NCBI RefSeq assembly: GCF_029167105.1
Contig: NZ_JARFML010000002.1
Location: 62,001 to 126,000 of the forward strand
DNA length: 64,000 nucleotides
Source of the DNA: Bradyrhizobium yuanmingense
GTDB taxonomy: Bacteria; Pseudomonadota; Alphaproteobacteria; Rhizobiales; Xanthobacteraceae
Direction: 5' to 3'
In this document: positions 18,883 through 29,879 of the stretch, one piece after another
Position numbering within the stretch: position 1 is the stretch's first letter
Layout of the letters: the number at the start of each line of letters is the position of its first letter
Position numbers and translations under genes: made by a program
The notes under the pieces: generated by a model
What the model was told of the DNA's origin: nothing
Database searches by the model: none
The model's input: the letters and a program-made list of their open reading frames with translations, nothing else

Positions 18883-19281
18883 TCAAGGCCCGAAAACCAC
18901 CGCGTGCATGATCCGGCCGGGCATGAAGGTGAACAGCCCGGCAATGACGAGTGCACCGAAGAAGATCGAGGTCATCGTGATCTTGTGGCGGCGAACATTG
19001 TGACCTCTCGCAGCCATCACCCCCAGCACGAGCATCGCCAAGGAAAAGATCGAGAGCAGATGGATCGGGCTCCACGGACCGACCAGACGGATCTCGTGAA
19101 TCCAGAACGAGGTGAGCGCCACGACAAGCATCAGCACTACCCAGACCCAGCCCAGAGCCCGGTGCGGCAGCGTGCCCTTGGGGGCGGTCAGTTGGACGAT
19201 CCCAAGGACGAAAGCGGCCATCGCGGCGAAGGCATGCAGCGGGATCGCCGGCGCAGCGTCAAACAGTGGTCCAAGACTCAT
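18883..19281 (-). CDS. DUF2306-like four-helix membrane protein
   Basis: The start MSLGPLFDAAPA is preferred because GGGGGA precedes it; an ATG at 19329 is in frame. Four hydrophobic segments occur: AFAAMAAFVLGIVQL, ALGWVWVVLMLVVALTSFWI, SPIHLLSIFSLAMLVLGVMA and ITMTSIFFGALVIAGLF. Conserved histidines at HRALG, HLLSIF and RRHKI resemble the DUF2306 membrane family. Function unknown. Confidence 0.75.
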   Translation of the reverse strand: MSLGPLFDAAPAIPLHAFAAMAAFVLGIVQLTAPKGTLPHRALGWVWVVLMLVVALTSFWIHEIRLVGPWSPIHLLSIFSLAMLVLGVMAARGHNVRRHKITMTSIFFGALVIAGLFTFMPGRIMHAVVFGP

Positions 19282-19436
19282 GCAGCAGCTTCCCCCATCT
19301 GGCGTCAAACGGGAACGCGTCGATTCCATCGACCGCCGGCCGGGATTTATGTAGCAAGAATCTTGGAAGCTTTCTTGAGAGGCATCAACCGATCGTTCCC
19401 GCGGACGCCTGATCGATCATCGAGGAGAGCAGTAAT

Positions 19437-19753
19437 GTGACCAACATTCTTTTCGTCTGCAGCGCCAATCGCCTCCGCAGCCCTACAGCCGAACAGGTGT
19501 TCTCAACGAGACCGACTCGGCCGGCATTTCGAACGGCGCGGACGTCTTGCTGTCCGCAGAACAGATCGAGTGGGCCGACCTCATCTTCGTCATGGAGAAA
19601 ACCCACCGAAACAAGCTCAATCGGAAATTCCGCGCCAGCTTGAATAAGAAGCGGGTTATCTGCCTCGACATTCCGGACGACTATGAATTCATGGATCCCG
19701 TCTTGGTCCAGATCCTTGAAAACAGAGTTGGCCGTTATCTGCACCGGGACTAG
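19437..19753 (+). pseudogene. Low-molecular-weight protein tyrosine phosphatase-like gene, frameshifted
   Basis: The first frame gives TNILFVCSANRLRSPTAEQV with the CX5R phosphatase loop (CSANRLRS). After AEQVF (about 19502) similarity moves to another frame reading NETDSAGISNGADVLLSAEQ and then IEWADLIFVMEKTH, ending YLHRD at 19753. The family normally has four or five more residues at the junction, so a small out-of-frame deletion is likely. Confidence 0.75.
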
Positions 19754-19769
19754 CCGACTCTCCCCGGCC

Positions 19770-20267
19770 TCAGAACGGGATATCGTCGTCCATGTCGCTG
19801 TTGCGGCCTCCGCCGGCGGCAACGGGACGGCGCGGCGCGCTGCTGACGGGTCCGGAGGAGCCGAAGTCGCCGCCGGGCTCATCGCCGAAGCTGCCGCCTC
19901 CGCCGCCGCCACCACCGCGGCCGTCGAGCATCGTCAGCGTCGAGTTGAATCCCTGCAGCACGACCTCGGTCGAGTATTTCTCGACGCCGCTCTGGTCGGT
20001 GTACTTGCGGGTCTGGAGCGCGCCTTCGATGTAAACCTTTGCGCCCTTCTTCAGATATTGTTCGACGATCTTGCAAAGCGGCTCGGAGAAGATCACGACG
20101 CGATGCCACTCGGTCTTTTCCTTGCGCTCGCCGGTGTTCTTGTCGCGCCAGGTCTCCGAGGTGGCGATGCTCAGATTCGCGATCGGCCGCCCGTCCTGGG
20201 TGCGGCGGATTTCCGGATCCTTGCCGAGATTTCCAACCAGAATGACCTTGTTGACGCTTCCCGCCAT
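19770..20267 (-). CDS. ssb: Single-stranded DNA-binding protein
   Basis: 165 residues. The OB fold starts [21 protein letters not shown] glycine-rich linker follows ([11 protein letters not shown]), and the acidic tip DDDIPF recruits replication and repair proteins. The SOS box GTTC-N7-GTTC lies 156 bases upstream (20423-20437), implying damage induction. Confidence 0.96.
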   Translation of the reverse strand: MAGSVNKVILVGNLGKDPEIRRTQDGRPIANLSIATSETWRDKNTGERKEKTEWHRVVIFSEPLCKIVEQYLKKGAKVYIEGALQTRKYTDQSGVEKYSTEVVLQGFNSTLTMLDGRGGGGGGGGSFGDEPGGDFGSSGPVSSAPRRPVAAGGGRNSDMDDDIPF

Positions 20268-20705
20268 CGCCGCTCTCCACTCCGAATGCCACTGATTTCA
20301 AAAGGGCGAATCCCGCTGCCCGCGTTCCTCTGCGCCCGCTAGGGCGACCCTATACGCTTGCAGGCCCCGGTCAGCCCGCCACCCCCGGGGTTATCCCCAT
20401 ATATAGCATCCCCTCCCATTTTGTTCCAGATTTGTTCTTCATCGCAATAGGGCAACCATTCTGGCCCATTGCCAAAATAGTGAGCAGCACTCCGATGGAA
20501 CCTTTTTAGGTTCCGCGAGCAAGGAAAAACCGTTTAACATTCATCAACTTGTTCCATTTCACTTGGGTGGCGAGTGTGGCATTCCGGAGACGGACTCTGC
20601 TCTATTCTTAGGCTACCTTCGCCTTGGAATTGATTCATATGGGCGTCGCGCCTGATCAGCCGCTTCGGGGAGTTTCAAGAAGCGGACGAAACTGGGGAGA
20701 CTGTA
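20268..20705. other. Divergent regulatory region, ssb / outer-membrane protein
   Basis: 438 bases without a gene. It holds the LexA-type box at 20423-20437, a perfect GGAACC-TTTTTA-GGTTCC dyad at 20497-20514, and AT-rich stretches that probably contain promoters for ssb (-) and the beta-barrel gene (+). Confidence 0.6.
20423..20437. promoter_or_regulatory. SOS (LexA) box upstream of ssb
   Basis: GTTCCAGATTTGTTC is an exact match to the alphaproteobacterial LexA site GTTC-N7-GTTC. A second exact match lies upstream of uvrA (23589-23603). Confidence 0.75.
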
Positions 20706-21503
20706 ATGAACAAGGTTCTGTTTGGTGCAATCGGTGCAATGGCGTTGGGGCTGTCGGGGCCGGCAAGTGCAGCGGATCTTGCTGCGCGTCCCTACACAAA
20801 GGCTCCGGCCCCTGTCGCTACCGTTTACGACTGGAGCGGCTTCTACATCGGTATCAACGGCGGCGGCGGCACGAGCCGTAAGTGCTGGGATTTCGTCGAC
20901 ACCACGGGCCTCGTCACCGGCGCCGCCGGCACCCTCGTCGGTGAAGGATGTCACAACGCGACCGGAGGCACGGTCGGTGGCCAGATCGGCTACCGCTGGC
21001 AGTCCGCTAACTGGGTGTTCGGCGTCGAAGGCCAGGGCAACTGGGCCGACTTCTCCGGCGACAATGTCAGCCTCGTCTTCCCGGGCTCCGCGCTCGTCAC
21101 CGGCACACGCAACCGGTCTCAGATCGATGCCTTCGGCCTGATCACCGGCCAGGTCGGCTATGCCTGGAACAACGTCCTGGTCTACGTCAAGGGCGGCGCC
21201 GCCGTCGTCAGCGACCAGTTCGACGTCTACGCGGCGCCAGGCACGCCCGGTGCGGGCACCTTGCTCGCCTCGGCCGATAACACCCGATGGGGCGGCACGG
21301 TCGGCGCCGGCCTGGAGTTCGGATTTGCTCCGAACTGGACGCTCGGCGTCGAGTACAACCACCTCTTCCTGGGCCACCAGACCCGGGACTTCACGACGCC
21401 CGGCGGTGCCTTCTTCGGATCCGATCGCATCTATCAGGACGTGGACATGGGTCTGGTCCGGTTGAACTATCGCTTCGGCGGCCCGCTGGTCGCAAGGTAC
21501 TGA
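20706..21503 (+). CDS. Outer-membrane beta-barrel protein (paralogue 1)
   Basis: 265 residues with signal peptide ending GPASAADLAARPYTKAP, a mature N-terminus shared by all three tandem genes. WSGFYIGINGGGG starts the eight-stranded barrel, and the last strand ends VRLNYRFGGPLVARY with the C-terminal aromatic needed for Bam insertion. It is the Omp25/Bd34-like family. Closest to paralogue 3: they share CWD...CHNATG and GQIGYRWQSANWVFG. ATG preceded by GGGGAG. Confidence 0.88.
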   Translation: MNKVLFGAIGAMALGLSGPASAADLAARPYTKAPAPVATVYDWSGFYIGINGGGGTSRKCWDFVDTTGLVTGAAGTLVGEGCHNATGGTVGGQIGYRWQSANWVFGVEGQGNWADFSGDNVSLVFPGSALVTGTRNRSQIDAFGLITGQVGYAWNNVLVYVKGGAAVVSDQFDVYAAPGTPGAGTLLASADNTRWGGTVGAGLEFGFAPNWTLGVEYNHLFLGHQTRDFTTPGGAFFGSDRIYQDVDMGLVRLNYRFGGPLVARY

Positions 21504-21529
21504 TTCCCTCTGACTTCGTGAACGAATCG

Positions 21530-21564
21530 AAGGGCCGGCCCCAGCGCCGGCCCTTCTTTTTTTT
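21530..21564 (+). terminator. Rho-independent terminator after paralogue 1
   Basis: The stem AGGGCCGGC / GCCGGCCCT is followed by an uninterrupted run of eight T. Confidence 0.85.
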
Positions 21565-21631
21565 AGCGGCACGACGCTGGACCTAAATAAGTCAGTAACC
21601 ATCACCTTTTCGGCTGTTGTGGCTTTTCGGA

Positions 21632-21709
21632 GACACAACTTGCGGCTTTGGTGGTGTAAATGCAGCATCAGTTGGGCCGTTGAGTCCGATGCCCTTCCGT
21701 CACGGAAGG
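21632..21709 (+). promoter_or_regulatory. Conserved upstream block and 5' UTR hairpin, paralogue 2
   Basis: The block around GACACAAC...GGCTTT...GGTGTAAA (21632-21663) is shared with the region upstream of paralogue 3 (22555-22586). A hairpin CCTTCCG-TCA-CGGAAGG (21693-21709) lies 35 bases before the start codon; paralogue 3 has CTTCCG...CGGAAG (22620-22636) at a similar place. Confidence 0.5.
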
Positions 21710-21744
21710 CAACAACAGAAACTGGGACTGGGATTAAGTTGAAA

Positions 21745-22434
21745 ATGAAGAAGGTTTTGTTGGCTTCGGCCTGTTTGTTCGCTCTTGCTGCCCCCGCTTC
21801 GGCTGCTGATCTGGCAGCCCGCCCCTACACCAAGGCTCCTGTGGCCGTTGCCTCGGTCTACAACTGGACCGGCTTCTACCTCGGTATCGTCGGCGGCGGC
21901 GCTTGGGAAGCCTCTTCGGGCGACCCGAAGATGCAGGGTGGCTTCGTCGGCGGCACTGCCGGTTACAATTGGCAGACCGGCAACGTGGTATTCGGCATTG
22001 AGGCTGACGGCGCGTGGGCTGATGTCAGCGCTTCGGCCACTGGCGTCGTTTTCGTTCCCGGCGTCGGCGCGGTTGCGGCGACGGCTAGCTCGAAGACCGA
22101 CGCGATGGGCACCGTACGTGGCCGCATCGGCTGGGCGGTCAACAACGTGCTGCTCTACGGCACCGGTGGTTACGCTTGGATCGACAACAAGCTCAGCTTC
22201 ACCGCGCTCGGCGCGACCATCTCCGAGAGCAAGTTCCACTCAGGTTGGACCGTCGGTGCTGGCGTCGAGGCGTTCTTCGCTCCGAACTGGTCGGTCAAGG
22301 GGGAGTACCTCTATCGCAGCCTCGGCGGCGAGACCTACTTCTCGGGCGCCGTGCCCTCCGGCACGCTCAACTTCCACACCGTGCAGGTTGGCGTGAACTA
22401 TCACTTCGGCGGCCCGGTCGTCGCCAAGTACTGA
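21745..22434 (+). CDS. Outer-membrane beta-barrel protein (paralogue 2)
   Basis: 229 residues from MKKVLLASACLFALAAPASA, giving the shared mature start ADLAARPYTKAP. NWTGFYLGIVGGG begins the barrel and VGVNYHFGGPVVAKY ends it. It lacks the two central cysteines of paralogues 1 and 3. A longer frame extends to 21619, but the signal peptide fixes this start. Confidence 0.88.
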   Translation: MKKVLLASACLFALAAPASAADLAARPYTKAPVAVASVYNWTGFYLGIVGGGAWEASSGDPKMQGGFVGGTAGYNWQTGNVVFGIEADGAWADVSASATGVVFVPGVGAVAATASSKTDAMGTVRGRIGWAVNNVLLYGTGGYAWIDNKLSFTALGATISESKFHSGWTVGAGVEAFFAPNWSVKGEYLYRSLGGETYFSGAVPSGTLNFHTVQVGVNYHFGGPVVAKY

Positions 22435-22472
22435 TCTAAAGTACTGATCACGACCGACGTCACATCGTCACG

Positions 22473-22500
22473 AAAGGCCGGCCTCGCGCCGGCCTTTTTT
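22473..22500 (+). terminator. Rho-independent terminator after paralogue 2
   Basis: AAAGGCCGGC / GCCGGCCTTT with a 5-base loop and T tail. The preceding bases and stem are almost identical to the terminator after paralogue 3, which points to a duplicated unit. Confidence 0.88.
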
Positions 22501-22554
22501 GTTTTGTTGCGGCCGCCCGTTCGCTCGCGTTTTCGGACGGATGTGGCCGCTGGG

Positions 22555-22636
22555 TGACACAACCTTTGGCTTCAATGGTGTAAAGGAACGATGTTGCTTG
22601 GGTCATAAGGTCCGCTGCTCTTCCGCTCTCCGGAAG
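22555..22636 (+). promoter_or_regulatory. Conserved upstream block and 5' UTR hairpin, paralogue 3
   Basis: Counterpart of the block before paralogue 2: GACACAACCTTTGGCTTC...GGTGTAAA, then the hairpin CTTCCG-CTCTC-CGGAAG at 22620-22636, 32 bases before the start. Confidence 0.5.
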
Positions 22637-22668
22637 ACCGGAATGAGAAATGGAAGGGGGGAATGGAT

Positions 22669-23424
22669 ATGAAGAAGCTTTTGCTGGCTTCGGCCAGCTT
22701 GTTCGCACTCAGCGCGTTGGCACCGGCCTCGGCGGCCGATTTGGCAGCCCGCCCCTACGCCAAGGCTCCGGTGGCGCCGGTTGCGGTTTACAACTGGAGC
22801 GGTTTCTACCTCGGCGCCAACGCCGGCGGTGGCTGGAGCCGCAACTGTTGGGATCTCACCAGTGTCGGCCCCATCGTGATCGCTCCGGCGGTGGCTGAAG
22901 GTTGTCACAATGCGACCGGCGCACTCGTCGGCGGCCAGATCGGTTATCGCTGGCAGTCCGCTAACTGGGTATTCGGTCTCGAAGCCCAGGGCGACTGGGC
23001 TGACCTGAAGGGTTCGAACATCAGCTCGCCTGCCGCGCTCGCGCCGCTGGTGAACGAGACCAGGATCGACGCCATCGGCCTCTTCACTGGCCAGGTCGGT
23101 TATGCCTGGAACAACGTGCTTTGGTACGTGAAGGGCGGCGCTGCCGTCACTCACAACAAGTACAGTGGCAGTTTTGGCGGCGTTACGCTCGACACCGCGA
23201 ACGAAACGCGCTGGGGCGGTACCGTCGGCACCGGCATAGAATTCGGCTTCGCCCCGAACTGGTCGGTCGGTGTCGAATACAACCACCTGTTCATGGGCAG
23301 GCACAACGAGACCTTCACCTTCCTCGGCGTGACCACCCGCACCGACAGCATCAAGCAGGACGTGGACATGGCTACCGTTCGCCTCAACTACACGTTCGGT
23401 GGCCCGGTCGTCGCGAAGTACTGA
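22669..23424 (+). CDS. Outer-membrane beta-barrel protein (paralogue 3)
   Basis: 251 residues from MKKLLLASASLFALSALAPA; an ATG at 22663 is in frame, but GGAAGGGGGG is spaced better for 22669. Mature start ADLAARPYAKAP, barrel start NWSGFYLGANAGGG, last strand VRLNYTFGGPVVAKY. It shares CWD...CHNATG with paralogue 1. Confidence 0.88.
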   Translation: MKKLLLASASLFALSALAPASAADLAARPYAKAPVAPVAVYNWSGFYLGANAGGGWSRNCWDLTSVGPIVIAPAVAEGCHNATGALVGGQIGYRWQSANWVFGLEAQGDWADLKGSNISSPAALAPLVNETRIDAIGLFTGQVGYAWNNVLWYVKGGAAVTHNKYSGSFGGVTLDTANETRWGGTVGTGIEFGFAPNWSVGVEYNHLFMGRHNETFTFLGVTTRTDSIKQDVDMATVRLNYTFGGPVVAKY

Positions 23425-23452
23425 GCTTCGTCTCTGACGCATCATCGTCACG

Positions 23453-23480
23453 AAAGGCCGGCCTCGCGCCGGCCTTTTTG
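23453..23480 (+). terminator. Rho-independent terminator after paralogue 3
   Basis: The same AAAGGCCGGC stem and loop as at 22473, followed by five T. Confidence 0.87.
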
Positions 23481-23588
23481 TTTTGGCTGGGTGCTCCGGG
23501 ATCGGTTCCGCGCGTTCCTGCTGCCAGATCCCGCCAGCACGCCAACAATCCGTTGACGATTCGCAAGTCCCACTGGAAATCCGCCGCC

Positions 23589-23603
23589 GTTCTTCCTACG
23601 TTC
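23589..23603. promoter_or_regulatory. SOS (LexA) box upstream of uvrA
   Basis: GTTCTTCCTACGTTC matches GTTC-N7-GTTC exactly and lies 98 bases before the uvrA start. A small GC hairpin with six T (23638-23657) follows in the leader. Confidence 0.75.
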
Positions 23604-23701
23604 GCTGCCATACCCATCGGCGCCGATCCCGGTTCCGGGCGCAGCGCGCCTTTTTTGTTGGCGCGATCGCGCACCTTTGGGCTTCCTTGAGGGCAACTCG
23701 G

Positions 23702-26683
<2,982 letters not shown>

Positions 26684-26710
26684 ATTGCGCTGCATCGAAG
26701 CCACAGGGCT

Positions 26711-26740
26711 GTAGGGCGGATTAGCGGAGTGTAATCCGCC
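26711..26740. repeat. Short palindromic repeat (GGCGGATTA...TAATCCGCC)
   Basis: Nine-base perfect arms (26715-26723 and 26732-26740). It is a shorter relative of the repeat at 7812-7903 and lies between uvrA and the DinB-like gene. Confidence 0.7.
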
Positions 26741-26765
26741 ACTATTCGATCGGGAAAAAACCGAC

Positions 26766-27335
26766 ATGTCCGCTGGACTCGTCCAAACCTACCGCGCCTT
26801 CGCCCACAACAACGCTTGGGCGAACCATCGCCTGCTTACCGCCTGCACCGCGCTATCTCAGACGGAATTCGAAGCCCACCGCACCGGCTTCTTTCCAAGC
26901 CTGCAGCGTACGCTGAACCACATCTACATCATCGACCTCTTGTACATCGATGCGCTTGAGGGGGGCTGGCTCGGACCGTCAGCCTGGAAGAACGAGGTGC
27001 CGTACCCCTCGTTAGCCGAGCTCAAAGCTGCCCAGGCCGCAATGGACAACCGCCTGATTGCGATCTGCGATACGCTGACAGCTGAACGGCTCGACGCCTT
27101 CGTCCGGATCAACCGCGACACGACCGTGCAGACCGAACGCTGCGACCGACTGCTCATGCATCTCTTCCAGCATCAAATTCATCATCGCGGACAGGCGCAT
27201 GCCATGCTGTGCGAAACGGACGTCGCGCCCCCGCAGCTCGACGAGTTCTTCGCGGAAGGCGAAGCGCCGCTGCGGGTCGCCGAATTCGCCGAACTCGGCT
27301 GGACCGAGGAGACTGTTTGGAAATCCAGGACGTAA
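26766..27335 (+). CDS. DinB family protein
   Basis: 189 residues. The metal-binding histidines of the DinB/YfiT four-helix bundle are seen in TLNHIYIID and FQHQIHHRGQAHAML. Members are thiol-dependent metalloenzymes or have unknown roles. It converges on kptA: the two stops are one base apart. Confidence 0.85.
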   Translation: MSAGLVQTYRAFAHNNAWANHRLLTACTALSQTEFEAHRTGFFPSLQRTLNHIYIIDLLYIDALEGGWLGPSAWKNEVPYPSLAELKAAQAAMDNRLIAICDTLTAERLDAFVRINRDTTVQTERCDRLLMHLFQHQIHHRGQAHAMLCETDVAPPQLDEFFAEGEAPLRVAEFAELGWTEETVWKSRT

Positions 27336-27336
27336 G

Positions 27337-27873
27337 CTACGCCAGGAACTCCGGCGGCACATGGTCGGTCAACCACACACCGTTCTCTGCGCGAAAAAAC
27401 TTGAATCCCTTGGCATGCATGCTGCCGGCATCGACCTTGAAGATGTGCGGCTTGCCGTGGCGCTGACCGACACGCTGCGCCGTTGCCTCGTCGGAGGACA
27501 GGTGCACCTGCTGGCGCGCCTGCGGCTTCAGGCCCTCGGACAGGATCGCCTCGACAAACCGTGTCGCCGTGCCATGATACAGGATCGATGGCGGCTCCTG
27601 CGGCGCCAAGCCAAGTTCAACCGAGACGGAATGTCCTTGCGCGGCGCGAATGCGATCAGTTTCAGGGGATAGCGAGAAACGCTTCTTGTCGCTCTCTGCG
27701 ACGACGCGCAGCAGATCGTCGCGGCCAAACTTTGTGCCGGCGGCATTTGCCTTGGCGACGAGGTCATCGATGCCAGCCCAACCATGCGAATCCAACACCA
27801 ACCCGATCGTTTCCGGCTGGTGGCGCAGGATGAGGCTCAGAAATTTGCTGAGCTGGGTGTCACTAATCGGCAT
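27337..27873 (-). CDS. kptA: RNA 2'-phosphotransferase (Tpt1/KptA family)
   Basis: 178 residues. LSKFLSLILRHQPETIGL is the family N-terminus, with catalytic Arg-His. YHGTATRFVEAILSEGL and VHLSSDEATAQRVGQRHG form the NAD-binding ADP-ribosyltransferase-like half. The enzyme removes an internal 2'-phosphate from RNA, passing it to NAD. In bacteria, which lack the tRNA-splicing route that needs it, the biological substrate is unclear. Confidence 0.92.
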   Translation of the reverse strand: MPISDTQLSKFLSLILRHQPETIGLVLDSHGWAGIDDLVAKANAAGTKFGRDDLLRVVAESDKKRFSLSPETDRIRAAQGHSVSVELGLAPQEPPSILYHGTATRFVEAILSEGLKPQARQQVHLSSDEATAQRVGQRHGKPHIFKVDAGSMHAKGFKFFRAENGVWLTDHVPPEFLA

Positions 27874-27946
27874 GGTTTCCCTTCCAGTCCCGCACTTTTA
27901 CACTTGAGCGTTCGACAAGGCCAGATGAGGCGATCTGGAGGGAGCA

Positions 27947-28240
27947 ATGCCCAGCCGGACCTACAAACTCTTCCGCAACGCGATCCTCGCCGAGCAACAG
28001 GTGATTTGCGTCTACGAGGGCCGCCGTCGCGAGCTCTGTCCGCATATCATTGGCACCAACAAGTCCGGCGAGGAAGCCGTGCTGGCCTGGCAGTTTGCAG
28101 GCGAAAGCAGCGGACCGCTGCCGCAATGGCGGTGCCTGAAGCTGGCCAATGTCAGTGGTGCCCGGGCGCAGGATGGCCGCTGGCAGCTTCCGACGAATTC
28201 AATCACCGCCTCGCCCCGCGCGACGGCTTCGGCAATTTGA
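27947..28240 (+). CDS. WYL-like hypothetical protein with replaced C-terminus
   Basis: A good ribosome site (GGAGGG, spacing 4) precedes MPSRTYKLFRNAILAEQQVI. The central part (CVYEGRRRELCPHIIGTNKS, WQFAG, CLKLANV) resembles the small-molecule-binding part of WYL-type proteins. After about residue 78 (28180) the frame runs over the antisense of the DUF5615 toxin gene, so the last 17 or so residues are unrelated to the original protein. Confidence 0.6.
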   Translation: MPSRTYKLFRNAILAEQQVICVYEGRRRELCPHIIGTNKSGEEAVLAWQFAGESSGPLPQWRCLKLANVSGARAQDGRWQLPTNSITASPRATASAI

Positions 28241-28517
28241 GGCATGGCGGCTAGAAACTGGCGGATCAGCGCGCGATTATCGATGTTGCCCACGCGCACC
28301 CATAGCACGATCGGTCCCTGACCCTTTGCAACGCGGAGGAGCGAAAAGTCGCGATCCTTGGTGACGAGAACAGCCGATCGAGAAATGGCTTCGTTCCAGA
28401 TCACCCCGTCGATCGCATTTGCCACCCCGAACTCGGCCACATAACCGCGTCGTATCCGGCGCGACGCATGGCTTCCGCGAGTGCCGGAGGAAGCTGAGCA
28501 TCGATCAAGTATGGCAA
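28012..28517 (-). pseudogene. DUF5615 PIN-like toxin, frameshifted and 3' replaced
   Basis: The N-terminal part begins at TTG 28517 directly after the antitoxin stop: LPYLIDAQLPPALAEAMRRA. At about 28441-28443 one base is missing (GTT-ATGTGG where GTT-CATGTGG is expected) and the frame moves to VAEFGVANAIDGVIWNEAIS, then VLVTKDRDFSLL, the acidic PIN-like core. Similarity ends at IEFVG (about 28185); beyond it the frame reads antisense to the WYL-like gene. The toxin is probably dead. Confidence 0.75.
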
Positions 28518-28518
28518 G

Positions 28519-28746
28519 CTATTTGGCCGCTATAATTGGTTGGTCGACCTGACGGGCGGCGTAGGCGAGCACCGCGTCGATGTCGGCCTCTTCCAAATAT
28601 GGATAATCCTCGAGAATACTCTCGCTCGACTGTCCCGCGGACAGCAATCCCAGAATGTCGGCGACCGGAATGCGCAGATCGCGAATACAGGGGCGTCCAT
28701 GCATACGCTGCGGATCGACCGTAATCCTTGCCAGTAGCTCCGACAT
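28519..28746 (-). CDS. DUF433 antitoxin
   Basis: 75 residues. RITVDPQRMHGRPCIRDLRI and the segment LLSAGQSSESILEDYPYLEE are the DUF433 (COG2442) fold with its winged-helix, the partner of DUF5615 (COG4634) toxins. The ribosome site AGGTG precedes the ATG. The toxin frame begins one base after the antitoxin stop. The antitoxin is intact while the toxin is not. Confidence 0.88.
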   Translation of the reverse strand: MSELLARITVDPQRMHGRPCIRDLRIPVADILGLLSAGQSSESILEDYPYLEEADIDAVLAYAARQVDQPIIAAK

Positions 28747-28844
28747 CTGTCACCTCTGGATCTCAATACAGCATTTCCAATCACATCTGTCAGCGCGTCG
28801 CCGGCTGGACACGACGTGCCGGCCCCCGGTGCTTCCGTCTCCTC

Positions 28845-29477
28845 ATGCCCTACGCTCTCGCCATCTTCGATCTGGACGGCACGCTCGCCGACAGCTTCCC
28901 CTGGTTCCTGCGCACCATCAACGATGTCGCCGATCGCTTCGGCTTTCGCCGCGTAAGGGATGGGGATGTCGAAGAGCTGCGGCATGCGTCGAGCCGCGAG
29001 ATCCTCGCCCGACTGGAGGTGCCCTCGTGGAAGCTGCCGGCGATCGCGCGGCATGCACGGCGGCTGAAGGCGGAGGCGGCAGCTGAGATTCCGCTGTTTG
29101 CGGGCGTCGAGGCGATGCTGCAGACGCTGGCCGAGAACGGCGTGCAGCTGGCGCTGGTGACGTCCGACAGCGAGGCCAATGCGCGCGAGAAGCTTGGGCC
29201 TGCCGCGGCGCTGTTCGCGCATTTCGATTGCTCCGCGTCGCTGTTCGGCAAGGCCGCAAAATTCCGCCGGGTCATCCGGCGCGCGGGCGTCGAGCCTGGC
29301 AAGGTCATCTCGATCGGCGACGAGGTCCGCGACATCGAGGCAGCGCGAGCCGTCGGCATTGCCTGCGGGGCGGTGTGCTGGGGCTATGCGGCGCCGGCGG
29401 CACTGCGGGCGCTGGGGCCGGATCATGTGTTCGAGGGCATGGACGAGATTGCATCGACGCTCTGCCCCATGCCGTAG
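28845..29477 (+). CDS. HAD-family hydrolase (phosphoglycolate phosphatase-like)
   Basis: 210 residues from MPYALAIFDLDGTLADSF, HAD motif I with the nucleophile and acid Asp. Motif II is ALVTSDS, motif III lysine in FGKAAKFRRVI, motif IV ISIGDEVRDIEAA. The cap is the helical C1 type of Gph/PpaX enzymes. Substrate unknown. Confidence 0.88.
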   Translation: MPYALAIFDLDGTLADSFPWFLRTINDVADRFGFRRVRDGDVEELRHASSREILARLEVPSWKLPAIARHARRLKAEAAAEIPLFAGVEAMLQTLAENGVQLALVTSDSEANAREKLGPAAALFAHFDCSASLFGKAAKFRRVIRRAGVEPGKVISIGDEVRDIEAARAVGIACGAVCWGYAAPAALRALGPDHVFEGMDEIASTLCPMP

Positions 29478-29554
29478 CCCGGATGAGCGAAGCGACATCC
29501 GGGAGCGTCAGTGAATGAGGACCACCTGCCCGCACGTCGCTACGCTCTTGCGGG

Positions 29555-29782
29555 CTACGAAGCGCGGCGCGGAGGCTCGTGCTTTTCCATCGACCGCGCG
29601 ATCCGCTCCAGAAAGCCGTTCATGCGCCGGGTCTCGGCTACCTGCTGTTCGTAGAGCTCAATCAGGGTCGCGCCTGACGATCCGCGAGCCTGCATGCCGT
29701 TCCGCCGCGAAAGCCAGAACCATAGCCCAAGCAGCACCACAAACGGCACCCACGCCACTGCAAGTTCGACCCAATTATTCAT
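29555..29782 (-). CDS. Small single-span membrane protein
   Basis: 75 residues from MNNWVELAVAWVPFVVLLGL; a longer start at 29821 is in frame. One membrane segment is followed by a basic stop-transfer and a helical, charged tail (LYEQQVAETRRMNGFLERIA) likely to form a coiled coil. Function unknown. Confidence 0.65.
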   Translation of the reverse strand: MNNWVELAVAWVPFVVLLGLWFWLSRRNGMQARGSSGATLIELYEQQVAETRRMNGFLERIARSMEKHEPPRRAS

Positions 29783-29879
29783 TGCAACCGGCTCCACGCG
29801 GCGCGCATATTGCGCACCCATATATCCTGGAAAGCGTTTGTCGCCGCGACGCGTTATCCGGTTCGATGGGGCCGTCCCC

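Noticed and set aside
23505..23517. GTTC-CGCGC-GTTC as a second SOS box before uvrA
   Set aside because: The spacer is five bases; the LexA site needs seven. The exact site is at 23589.
23638..23657. GC hairpin with T-run in the uvrA leader as an attenuator
   Set aside because: The stem is only five or six base pairs and no leader peptide or alternative fold is visible.
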